Source: Bacteroidia bacterium | Lineage (GTDB): Bacteria; Bacteroidota; Bacteroidia; J057 | Assembly: GCA_041391665.1 (NCBI GenBank) | Contig: JAWKNO010000001.1 | Coordinates: forward strand, 434,001 to 498,000 | Length of the DNA: 64,000 nucleotides | Direction of reading: 5' to 3' | In this document: positions 8,818 to 15,027 of the stretch, piece by piece | Numbering within the stretch: the first letter of the stretch is position 1 | Layout of the letters: each line of letters starts with the position of its first letter | Translations under genes and position numbers: made by a program | The notes under the pieces: model-generated | What the model saw: the letters and a program-made list of their open reading frames with translations, nothing else | What the model was told of the DNA's origin: nothing | Databases searched by the model: none

Positions 8818-9246
8818 ATGAAAGCAGGCTTTATGGCTACAGTTCCAATAAACTCAGAAATAAGACTCGAAATGCAGGTTATTCTGGATGGGATTGCTCA
8901 ATTAGATACCACATCTCTGGAAGACTTCGCAGGGAAGGTATCTCACATCCTCGCCAGCCGAAAAGCGCCTGCTCTTACCCGAAAAGAGACGGATTTGCTT
9001 AAGAGTATCAATCAGGGGATATCTCCTGCCATACTAAGCAGGTTTGACGAGCTTCAGCTTAAACAAAAAACAACTGGTTTAACTTCATCTGAAAAAGACG
9101 AACTGACCGAGCTTGTAGATATCACTGAAGTAGCCGAGGTAAAGAGATTACAAAACCTTACTGTACTTGCCGGTTTATGGAAGGTTTCAGTGGAAGTGCT
9201 CCGTCAAAAATTGGGCATCAAAGCACCTGAGCCGCATGCCTGGTAG
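8818..9246 (+). CDS. Small helical protein coupled to HNH nuclease
   Basis: This 142-residue protein of no named family is predicted to be nearly all helical, with a pattern of hydrophobic heptads and the stretch LTSSEKDELTELVDITE. From memory, similar 120-150 residue proteins precede HNH endonuclease genes in cyanobacteria and Bacteroidota, but no function is established to my knowledge. ATG 8833 (MATVPIN) is an alternative start that suits the nearby promoter box better. Its stop overlaps the start of the HNH gene by 11 bases, indicating translational coupling. It could be a regulator or inhibitor of the nuclease; that is inference. Confidence 0.65.
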   Translation: MKAGFMATVPINSEIRLEMQVILDGIAQLDTTSLEDFAGKVSHILASRKAPALTRKETDLLKSINQGISPAILSRFDELQLKQKTTGLTSSEKDELTELVDITEVAEVKRLQNLTVLAGLWKVSVEVLRQKLGIKAPEPHAW

Positions 9247-9664
9247 GTATATTTCTGCTAAGACAAAGGCTGAGGTGATCCATCGGGCAAATGAAAGATG
9301 TGAATATTGCAGGAGCCTGATGAAAAATGCAATCCATACATTCCATATCGATCATATTCTTCCACTGGAGAAAGGTGGAACTTCTGCATTAAGTAATCTG
9401 GCACTCTCCTGTGGTGGCTGTAACAGTATGAAAGCTGCCAAAACTACGGCAATAGATCCCCTCTCAGGATCAGAAGTGAACCTTTTCCATCCCCGAAAAG
9501 ATCAATGGTATGCTCATTTTTCCTGGGCAGATGATTATCTGGAAATCATCGGACTTACTGCAACCGGTCGCGCGACTATAGAGTTTCTTCGCTTAAACCG
9601 CATCGGTCTCATTAATATGCGTCAATTAACAAAACTCATTGGTGAACACCCGCCGGAGGAGTGA
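9236..9664 (+). CDS. HNH endonuclease
   Basis: This is a 142-residue HNH nuclease. CEYC (zinc-binding pair), the HIDHILPLEKGG core with the catalytic His, and the LSCGGCN second Cys pair form a complete HNH/zinc motif in residues 20-65. I use ATG 9236, which overlaps the upstream stop; the longer frame from 9167 lies mostly inside the upstream gene and lacks support. The fold cuts DNA with a divalent metal. No restriction methyltransferase is nearby. Both genes sit between perfect 39-bp direct repeats, so they appear to be a transferred unit. Confidence 0.87.
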   Translation: MPGRYISAKTKAEVIHRANERCEYCRSLMKNAIHTFHIDHILPLEKGGTSALSNLALSCGGCNSMKAAKTTAIDPLSGSEVNLFHPRKDQWYAHFSWADDYLEIIGLTATGRATIEFLRLNRIGLINMRQLTKLIGEHPPEE

Positions 9665-9679
9665 GGCTGGTGTTTTTTA
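9646..9679 (+). terminator. Terminator of the HNH cassette
   Basis: Arms ACACC-c-GCC (9646-9654) and GGC-t-GGTGT (9665-9673), one mismatch, followed by a run of T. The 5' arm lies within the HNH coding end; the 3' arm and T-tract belong to the right 39-bp repeat. Confidence 0.6.
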
Positions 9680-9706
9680 TGGATATTTGCAGAGAACCCG
9701 GGGGAG
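9668..9706. repeat. 39-bp direct repeat, right copy, flanking the HNH cassette
   Basis: Identical to 8675-8713. It begins 4 bases after the HNH stop codon. Together the copies bracket the two-gene cassette. Confidence 0.92.
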
Positions 9707-9727
9707 AGTAGTTTCTGGAAAATATTC

Positions 9728-9759
9728 TTGACCCGAAGAAACATTTTGCTGTAAATTGG
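9728..9759 (+). promoter_or_regulatory. Possible promoter of the outer-membrane protein gene
   Basis: TTG at 9728-9730 and TAAATTGG at 9752-9759, spaced 21 bases, near the Bacteroidota pattern (TTG, then TAnnTTTG). It lies 16 bases before ATG 9776. One mismatch in the -7 box. Confidence 0.35.
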
Positions 9760-9775
9760 GTCATAGTCAGTAAAT

Positions 9776-11044
9776 ATGAAGACAATCATTGCAGTTGGCG
9801 TTTTTCTGCTTTTCCCATTCCTCTCTCATGCACAGGTTTATGTGGAAAAACAGACGCGCCACCGGTTTGCCCAAATGAACGTTGGCATTGATTTTCAAAG
9901 AAGTTTTGGAGGACAAACTACCTTTCTTAACAGCCTGGATATACCGGAGTCGATGATGCTTTCCTCCCTTCAGCGATCCCGTATTCTTATTGGCGGCACG
10001 CATTTCTGGGGGCACGCTGATTTTTATATTGCCATACCCTTATATAACCCTAAAATAGAATCCCAAAATCAGGAAATTTCCTTCTCCAGTGGAGTGGAGA
10101 CGGTATTCAAATATTATCCGTGGAGGATACAACATCGGCGACTTAGTCCGTTTCTGGGAACTTCACTTGCGCCTTTTTCCTTCACACAAGACAATCTGAA
10201 CCTATCAGAAAAAAGCGGCCCTGATATTACCCGTGTAGGTTTGCCAATTGTGGGTGGCCTGACCTTTAACTATAAAAGCAACCTGCTGGAAATCAGTGTA
10301 TTATACAATTATTCAAGCAAGCAGAACTACTATTTGAGTCTATACAAAAGAGCCCAGATCCAGACGCCTCCCGTGTACATTTCCCTCTCATGGCGAATGA
10401 TGCTGGAGACTACAATCAGTGCGGAGAAGGACTGGGAATCTGGTAAAACCAAAGAAATTACTCAGGTTCTTGCTGAAAAGAAGAAGCTGAATGGATTTTT
10501 TGTCGGTGCGGGAATGTCTTCTGCCTGGTGGCTCGGGAAATCAAGATATGATGTGTATTGGAATTATGCTATTCCTCGCAACGGAATCTCGGTTATGCCA
10601 GACCTTGCCCTGGGCTATTACCTCCATAAGCCAGATATTAATTTTTCTGCCAGCTTTCGCAGTTACAGCTACAAAAGCGACACCTACGGCGTAAACCAGA
10701 AATCTGTGCGCCAATCGGTTGCTCTTGAAGCTACAAAGTACCTGTTTGATTATCATGGTTTTGCTCCTTTCGCCGGGCCTGTGGTATCTTTTGAGAACCT
10801 CACTTTTGAAGAAAAATATAAAAATACTGTTGTCACTGAAATTCAGAATCAGTTGCCCGGATATGGACTGACTTTCGGCTGGGATATCAGACCCAACCGC
10901 TTGCAAAGCTTTCTGCTCCGCACAAATCTCAGGTATTTCCCCCGATTGTTGCTGAATGAAAACCCCAACAATTATTCTGTGAACTTCCGGAATATCGAGT
11001 TTAATTTTATCCAACTCATTATTTTCCCCGGGCGAATGTTTTAA
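9776..11044 (+). CDS. Outer-membrane beta-barrel protein, unknown
   Basis: This 422-residue protein has a cleavable signal peptide (residues 1-19, ending SHAQ). The rest alternates polar and aromatic residues typical of barrel strands (for example FKYYPWRI, ISVLYNYSS, NFSASFRSYSY) and ends in aromatic Phe, as outer-membrane proteins do. A Lys-rich break near 222-240 separates two similar-sized halves, so it may be two barrel-like units. No named family recognised. It stands alone between the HNH cassette and a convergent oxidase gene. Location in the outer membrane is inferred. Confidence 0.6.
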   Translation: MKTIIAVGVFLLFPFLSHAQVYVEKQTRHRFAQMNVGIDFQRSFGGQTTFLNSLDIPESMMLSSLQRSRILIGGTHFWGHADFYIAIPLYNPKIESQNQEISFSSGVETVFKYYPWRIQHRRLSPFLGTSLAPFSFTQDNLNLSEKSGPDITRVGLPIVGGLTFNYKSNLLEISVLYNYSSKQNYYLSLYKRAQIQTPPVYISLSWRMMLETTISAEKDWESGKTKEITQVLAEKKKLNGFFVGAGMSSAWWLGKSRYDVYWNYAIPRNGISVMPDLALGYYLHKPDINFSASFRSYSYKSDTYGVNQKSVRQSVALEATKYLFDYHGFAPFAGPVVSFENLTFEEKYKNTVVTEIQNQLPGYGLTFGWDIRPNRLQSFLLRTNLRYFPRLLLNENPNNYSVNFRNIEFNFIQLIIFPGRMF

Positions 11045-11079
11045 GGGGCTTTAGAAATCCTATTCGCCTGAGCATAATT

Positions 11080-12429
11080 TCACCCATAGATATTCAGATT
11101 CAGATAGTCATTTCTGAATTTGCCCTCGGGATCGTATTTTTTTGCCAGCGCCAGAAAATCTGGGTACTTCTCATATCGTGAGCGAAGTATGGCCGGGTCA
11201 ATGGTAAATAGTTTTCCCCAGTGTGGTTTTACATTGTAAGGCGACAGTTCTGCTTCGATCATCGGCAGGAGTTTCCGCACTTCTTCCCAGTTTTGTTTCC
11301 AGGTGAAGTGAATGGCTACACTGTCCTGATGATAACAAGGGCTCATCCAGAGTTCGTCGGCAGCGATGGTGCGCACTTCGGTGATCATCAACTGTGGATT
11401 GATCAGGTCTTTTTTCTTTTCCAGTGCGAGGATGGCATCTACGGCGTTTTCACGCGGAATAAAGTATTCTGATTGCAGTTCTTCTCCTCCGCTGGGCATA
11501 AAACCCATTTTGAAATGCGGCAGGCGATTATACCATGGCCCGGCAATGCCCATCTGCTCGGTGCAGTTTTCGGGTGAAATTTCGACAATAGGGTGGAGGT
11601 TGCGACCCGCAGCCGTAGCTCCGAAAAAATCATTTCCATGATCCGTCATCGGCTGGTCAGTCCGTCGTTTGATCCAGACCTGACTCACTTTTTGGTCCAG
11701 CCAGTTGGTGAAAAGACTGACACTATAACCCGCAGACATAATTTCTTCAAAATGGCTTTCCAGCGATGCGAGCGGTAGTTCCTGAAAAATGTCCTGTCTC
11801 ACCTGATAAGTATCCTCTATCTGAAGGGTTACTTTGGTAATAATGCCGATGGCACCAAGACCGACTACCAGTCCGTAAAAATCAGGATGTTCGCGGTTGA
11901 CAGTGATGAGTTCTCCCTGCGGCGTGACAATTTCCATGGCCACAACAGCTGAGGCCAGGTTGCCCAGTGTCATGCCAGAGCCATGAGTAGCGGTTGTACA
12001 GGCACCAGCGACCGTGATATGCGGCAGTGAAGCCAGATTGTGGAGGGCATATCTCTGGGTGTCGAGTTCTGTGGCAAAATCACCATAACGCGCCCCGCTC
12101 TCCACGGTCAGGGTTTTATTTTCGGTGTCGAGGGAGACGATTTTATTGAGGCGGACAGTGGAGATTTGGTTTTGCGGACTGTCGGCAATATTGTTGAAGC
12201 AATGGCGCGAGCCGAGTGCTTTTTGTTTGTCCAATTGTTTGACAAGTTGTTGAACCTCTTCGGGCGTTCCCGGTTGGTGAAGGGAAGGGGCTTTATAGGA
12301 ATAGTTTCCCGCCCAGTTTTTCAGGGTATTGGTATTGGGTTTTTGTTCGGACATACAGGATACATAAGGAGCCAGAAGGCCAGAGGCAACCAGTAAAGAC
12401 GAATTCTGGATGAAGGTTTTCCGTTTCAT
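11080..12429 (-). CDS. FAD-linked oxidase, alditol/xylitol oxidase-like
   Basis: This 449-residue enzyme belongs to the VAO/arabinono-lactone oxidase class. The N-terminus (MKRKTFIQNSSLLVASGLL..SCMS) looks like an export signal, perhaps a lipoprotein, as Cys follows at about 25. SRHCFNNIADS matches the alditol-oxidase motif whose His holds FAD covalently; ATHGSG and the FAD-binding core follow. The C-terminal HWGKLF and DPEGKFRND are typical of sugar-alcohol and aldonolactone oxidases. Such enzymes oxidise polyols or lactones with O2, giving H2O2. The exact substrate is unknown. Upstream (12434-12467) is an inverted repeat AGGGCAAA/TTTGCCCT. Confidence 0.8.
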   Translation of the reverse strand: MKRKTFIQNSSLLVASGLLAPYVSCMSEQKPNTNTLKNWAGNYSYKAPSLHQPGTPEEVQQLVKQLDKQKALGSRHCFNNIADSPQNQISTVRLNKIVSLDTENKTLTVESGARYGDFATELDTQRYALHNLASLPHITVAGACTTATHGSGMTLGNLASAVVAMEIVTPQGELITVNREHPDFYGLVVGLGAIGIITKVTLQIEDTYQVRQDIFQELPLASLESHFEEIMSAGYSVSLFTNWLDQKVSQVWIKRRTDQPMTDHGNDFFGATAAGRNLHPIVEISPENCTEQMGIAGPWYNRLPHFKMGFMPSGGEELQSEYFIPRENAVDAILALEKKKDLINPQLMITEVRTIAADELWMSPCYHQDSVAIHFTWKQNWEEVRKLLPMIEAELSPYNVKPHWGKLFTIDPAILRSRYEKYPDFLALAKKYDPEGKFRNDYLNLNIYG

Positions 12430-12507
12430 GTCAAGGGCAAATAAAGTGGTAGTAGTAGCTTTGCCCTAAACGTAAGGAATTTCTTCGAAGAATCGAAGGG
12501 ATTGTGG

Positions 12508-13089
12508 CTAAGACATCACATCCTCGTAAATGTCCTGCATACGGAGGGAGATGCCAATCGAACTCAGTTCGATTTCCTTATCGAGACCTATATAGGTGCG
12601 AATTTGCCAGTGGTCATTGCTGATTCTTACAAAAGACTCCACGATAGCCTGCTCCTGGTCGATCATGATATATTCTTCGAAGCTGGGGTTTGATCTATAC
12701 AACCTGAATTTATGTGTCTGATCGTAATTCTGTGTGGACTCGGAAAGTACCTCAATGATCAGTTTGGGGTTTTTTATCGCATGGTTAGGGTTTTTTTCAT
12801 CATCGATTTTGCCACAGACCACAAAAACATCCGGATAAAGATATGAGTTTGCATGTTCTACCGACACTTTTACATCCCCGCTGAAAGTTTTACAGGGCTT
12901 GCCCGCTTTCCGGAGTCCATCTTTAACCCAATAAAGAACATTACTGATAAGCAGGCCGTGTCTGATGGTTCCTCCGGCCATAGCATAAATTATCCCGTCG
13001 ACAAACTCATATTTTGTCTTCGGGTCAGTGGATTCGAGGTCAAAATATTCTTCTACGGAATAACTCCTGTTTAGCTTATGCTCAGCCAT
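12508..13089 (-). CDS. Uma2 family (DUF820) putative endonuclease
   Basis: This 193-residue PD-(D/E)XK-fold protein is of the Uma2 type, abundant in cyanobacteria and Bacteroidota and often horizontally spread. Conserved pieces are YSVEEYFDLE, YEFVDGIIYAMAGG, PDVFVVCG (metal-binding Asp) and PKLIIEVLSEST (catalytic Glu), followed by DQTHKFRLYR and YIMIDQE. All key acidic residues are present. Its biological target is not known. The last codons contain a 17-bp sequence that recurs just upstream of the gene. Confidence 0.85.
   Translation of the reverse strand: MAEHKLNRSYSVEEYFDLESTDPKTKYEFVDGIIYAMAGGTIRHGLLISNVLYWVKDGLRKAGKPCKTFSGDVKVSVEHANSYLYPDVFVVCGKIDDEKNPNHAIKNPKLIIEVLSESTQNYDQTHKFRLYRSNPSFEEYIMIDQEQAIVESFVRISNDHWQIRTYIGLDKEIELSSIGISLRMQDIYEDVMS
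12537..12553. repeat. 17-bp direct repeat within Uma2 3' end
   Basis: Exact copy at 13163-13179, 626 bases away on the other side of the gene. The upstream copy read on the minus strand would encode ISLRM, as the Uma2 end does, so it may be a remnant of another Uma2 tail. Confidence 0.6.
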
Positions 13090-13162
13090 AAAAAAACGCT
13101 TTTAGATAAAGGTACGAAAAATTTGGAAATGAGAGAATTCTGGTTTTTCAGCGATTCCTGGC

Positions 13163-13179
13163 GCATACGGAGGGAGATG
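13163..13179. repeat. 17-bp direct repeat upstream of Uma2
   Basis: Exact copy of 12537-12553, lying in the 101-base gap between the Uma2 and DoxX-like genes. No intact gene is in this gap. Confidence 0.6.
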
Positions 13180-13190
13180 GCAAACTCAGC

Positions 13191-13616
13191 TTACGTTCTG
13201 CTAAAGGGTATTCTTGTGTCTTTTGCAACATATTTGGCGAATGCGAGCAATGCGCCTGTGACCATAATGTTGCGGAAGAAGTTGACCATTTCAAGTTCTT
13301 TTTCTCTGGCGAGATCGGCTGCCATATTTTCCAAACCGAGTTCATATCCCAAGGCTCTCGGTAAATGAACCAACAATCCCATGAGAATTACATACAAAGC
13401 CATCATTGTATAGGCGAGTTTATCGTATCTGGCAATTACCGCACTTACAATGAATGCCAATATGCAAAAGGCTGTAAAGTAGTTCCAAAAATAGGGAAAG
13501 GGAATATAGTCAGGAACAAAATCGGCTCCTACTTCGGGTTTGCCAAAGTGAAGGCCAACATACATCAGAAAAGAAACCGGGAATATCCAGCGCCCTGTGT
13601 TTAATATCTTGTCCAT
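13191..13616 (-). CDS. DoxX-like small membrane protein
   Basis: I start it at ATG 13616 (141 aa, MDKILNTGRWIFPVSF); the open frame extends to 13673 but adds an unlikely Cys-rich leader. Four hydrophobic segments are visible (about 8-25, 44-64, 68-88 and 112-130). Composition and length resemble DoxX-like inner-membrane proteins; the role is uncertain, possibly redox or thiol stress. A perfect TTGAC-N4-GTCAA palindrome lies 67 bases upstream, and a Crp/Fnr regulator gene is next upstream on the same strand, so regulation by that protein is likely. Confidence 0.65.
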   Translation of the reverse strand: MDKILNTGRWIFPVSFLMYVGLHFGKPEVGADFVPDYIPFPYFWNYFTAFCILAFIVSAVIARYDKLAYTMMALYVILMGLLVHLPRALGYELGLENMAADLAREKELEMVNFFRNIMVTGALLAFAKYVAKDTRIPFSRT

Positions 13617-13682
13617 AGTTTTAGATTTAATTAAAGTGAAATAAAAACATGGACAAAACTCTCCAATCCCCAATCCCTAAAC

Positions 13683-13698
13683 ATTGACATTTGTCAAT
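13683..13698. promoter_or_regulatory. Crp/Fnr-type operator (TTGAC-N4-GTCAA)
   Basis: Perfect inverted repeat ATTGACA-TT-TGTCAAT at 13683-13698, the classical FNR/DNR-type half-site arrangement. It is between the end of the Crp/Fnr regulator gene and the start of the DoxX-like gene, both on the minus strand. Confidence 0.65.
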
Positions 13699-13701
13699 AT
13701 T

Positions 13702-14271
13702 TTAGTGTTTCCTTTTGAGCCGGCTGAATGTTTCCTGCGAAATGCCGAGATAAGATGCGATGAGTTTGCTCGAAAGCCTGGTCATTAAGTTGGGACGAAA
13801 TTCCATCAGCCATTGTATTCGTTCCAGGGCAGAAAGTGATACGAAAGTATTGATTCTATAGACAGAGTTAGCATAAGAGGCTTCAAGAATTTGGTTATAG
13901 ATCAGGCCAAATTGAGGAACCGTTTCCATCATATTCATAAAACTTACTCTGTCAATGGCGCAAAGGTCTGAGTGTTCAACAGCCCTGATATTTTCGCTTG
14001 AAGGTTGCTCATTGCCAAAACTCATCAGTTCTGAGCACCAGTTGTCTTCGGTTACAATATCCCGTGTGGTTTCATTGCTGTTTTTGTCATAAACGTACAC
14101 CTGCAGACAGCCTTTTGCTACAAAGTAAACATACCGGCAGATATCTCCCTGAGTCAGAATTTGTTCGTTTCTTTTGACTTTGATTGATTTGAATTGGGAG
14201 AGTACCTCGTCGATTCCGTCAATATTACCACCGAGTCTGTTGATGATATGCTGGCGAAGTCTTTCTTTCAT
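13702..14271 (-). CDS. Crp/Fnr family transcriptional regulator
   Basis: This 189-residue protein has an N-terminal cyclic-nucleotide-binding-like beta barrel (RNEQILTQGDICRYVYFVAKG; GCLQVYVYD; ENIRAVEHSDLCAID) and a C-terminal helix-turn-helix (LIASYLGISQETFSRLKRK). Bacteroidota have many such short Crp/Fnr proteins without clear cAMP contacts, and I see no Fe-S Cys cluster at the N-terminus. It probably controls the DoxX-like gene through the palindrome at 13683. The gene ends shortly after the HTH, which is normal for the group. Confidence 0.88.
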   Translation of the reverse strand: MKERLRQHIINRLGGNIDGIDEVLSQFKSIKVKRNEQILTQGDICRYVYFVAKGCLQVYVYDKNSNETTRDIVTEDNWCSELMSFGNEQPSSENIRAVEHSDLCAIDRVSFMNMMETVPQFGLIYNQILEASYANSVYRINTFVSLSALERIQWLMEFRPNLMTRLSSKLIASYLGISQETFSRLKRKH

Positions 14272-14299
14272 TTTTCAGATTGATTCATACTGTCTTTCC

Positions 14300-14353
14300 T
14301 CACCCCTCCGCGATCTCCATCAGTTCCAGCCAGCGGTCGGATTTGGTTTCGAG
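14300..14353. repeat. 54-bp copy of the ABC-F gene 3' end
   Basis: Matches 14974-15027 at 53 of 54 positions. Read on the minus strand it encodes the last residues and stop codon of the ABC-F protein (ending LELMEIAEG). No other part of the gene is present here. With the true gene end it brackets the DUF433/DUF5615 remnant. Confidence 0.93.
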
Positions 14354-14363
14354 GTAAAAATGT

Positions 14364-14657
14364 TCAATTTCCACTATATTCTGCAATCCGATCACGGGAA
14401 AACAAAATCATCTCTGCACCTCCATTCAATAAAATATGGATCTTTTCAAGGTTAGCGTCAAATAAACTTAAGAGCTGCTGATTACCTATATTACCAAACT
14501 GAAGAAGCAGAACTTTTGGGGGGCTTCCTTTAATCAGATAATTGTCAAAAAAATCCAGATCCTTAGTTATGATAATCAGGTCTTCTAGTTTCGCTATACG
14601 CGCAATTTCTTCATCGTTAAGCAAATGTCCATCTGAGAAATCTCTAGGGGGCTGCAT
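14364..14657 (-). pseudogene. DUF5615 PIN-like toxin, N-terminally truncated
   Basis: Residues 13-97 match the DUF5615 (Mut7-C-like PIN) pattern: SDGHLLNDEEIARIAK, IIITKDLDFFD, PPKVLLLQFGN. In intact members the TKD motif is about 50 residues from the start and is preceded by an LIDENL-type catalytic Asp strand; here only 33 residues precede it and that strand is absent. The frame overlaps the end of the DUF433 gene, which itself ends abruptly. A deletion seems to have removed the antitoxin tail and the toxin start, so the toxin should be inactive. Confidence 0.7.
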
Positions 14658-14838
14658 AGAGTAAACAAGCCTGAATATCTTCTTCTTCGATATAGGGATA
14701 ATCAGCTAAAATCTCAGGCGTAGACATCCCTCCAGCTAGTAATTCCAGCATTTGAGCCACTGTAAACCGCATATTACGAATAGTTGGGCGTCCTTTACAA
14801 ACCTGTGGATTTAGTGTTATTCGTTCAGAAATAATCAT
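14644..14838 (-). CDS. DUF433 antitoxin-like protein, probably C-terminally shortened
   Basis: This is 64 residues from ATG 14838 (MIISERITLNPQ). Typical DUF433 features: RITLNPQVCKGRPTIRNMRFTV, LLAGGMSTPEILADYPYIEEEDIQACLLYAA, an HTH-like fold found in antitoxins paired with DUF5615 toxins. It stops right after LLYAAP, whereas relatives run several residues further, consistent with a deletion joining it to the toxin fragment. The region to 14973 (135 bases) holds no gene. Confidence 0.75.
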   Translation of the reverse strand: MIISERITLNPQVCKGRPTIRNMRFTVAQMLELLAGGMSTPEILADYPYIEEEDIQACLLYAAP

Positions 14839-14973
14839 GTAAGGAATTTTTTCAAAGCCATCACCTAAGTTACACAATTCTTTTCAAAAAAGTATTGTTC
14901 TTTGATGAAGAGAATACGTCTCTTATTTAGCTCCAGGTACTTCTAACCTCTGTCATCGGTTCTACATCCCGCT

Positions 14974-15027
14974 TCACCCCTCCGCGATCTCCATCAATTC
15001 CAGCCAGCGGTCGGATTTGGTTTCGAG
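14974..15027. repeat. 54-bp repeat, original copy at ABC-F 3' end
   Basis: The true C-terminal codons and stop of the ABC-F gene; 53/54 identical to 14300-14353. Confidence 0.93.
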
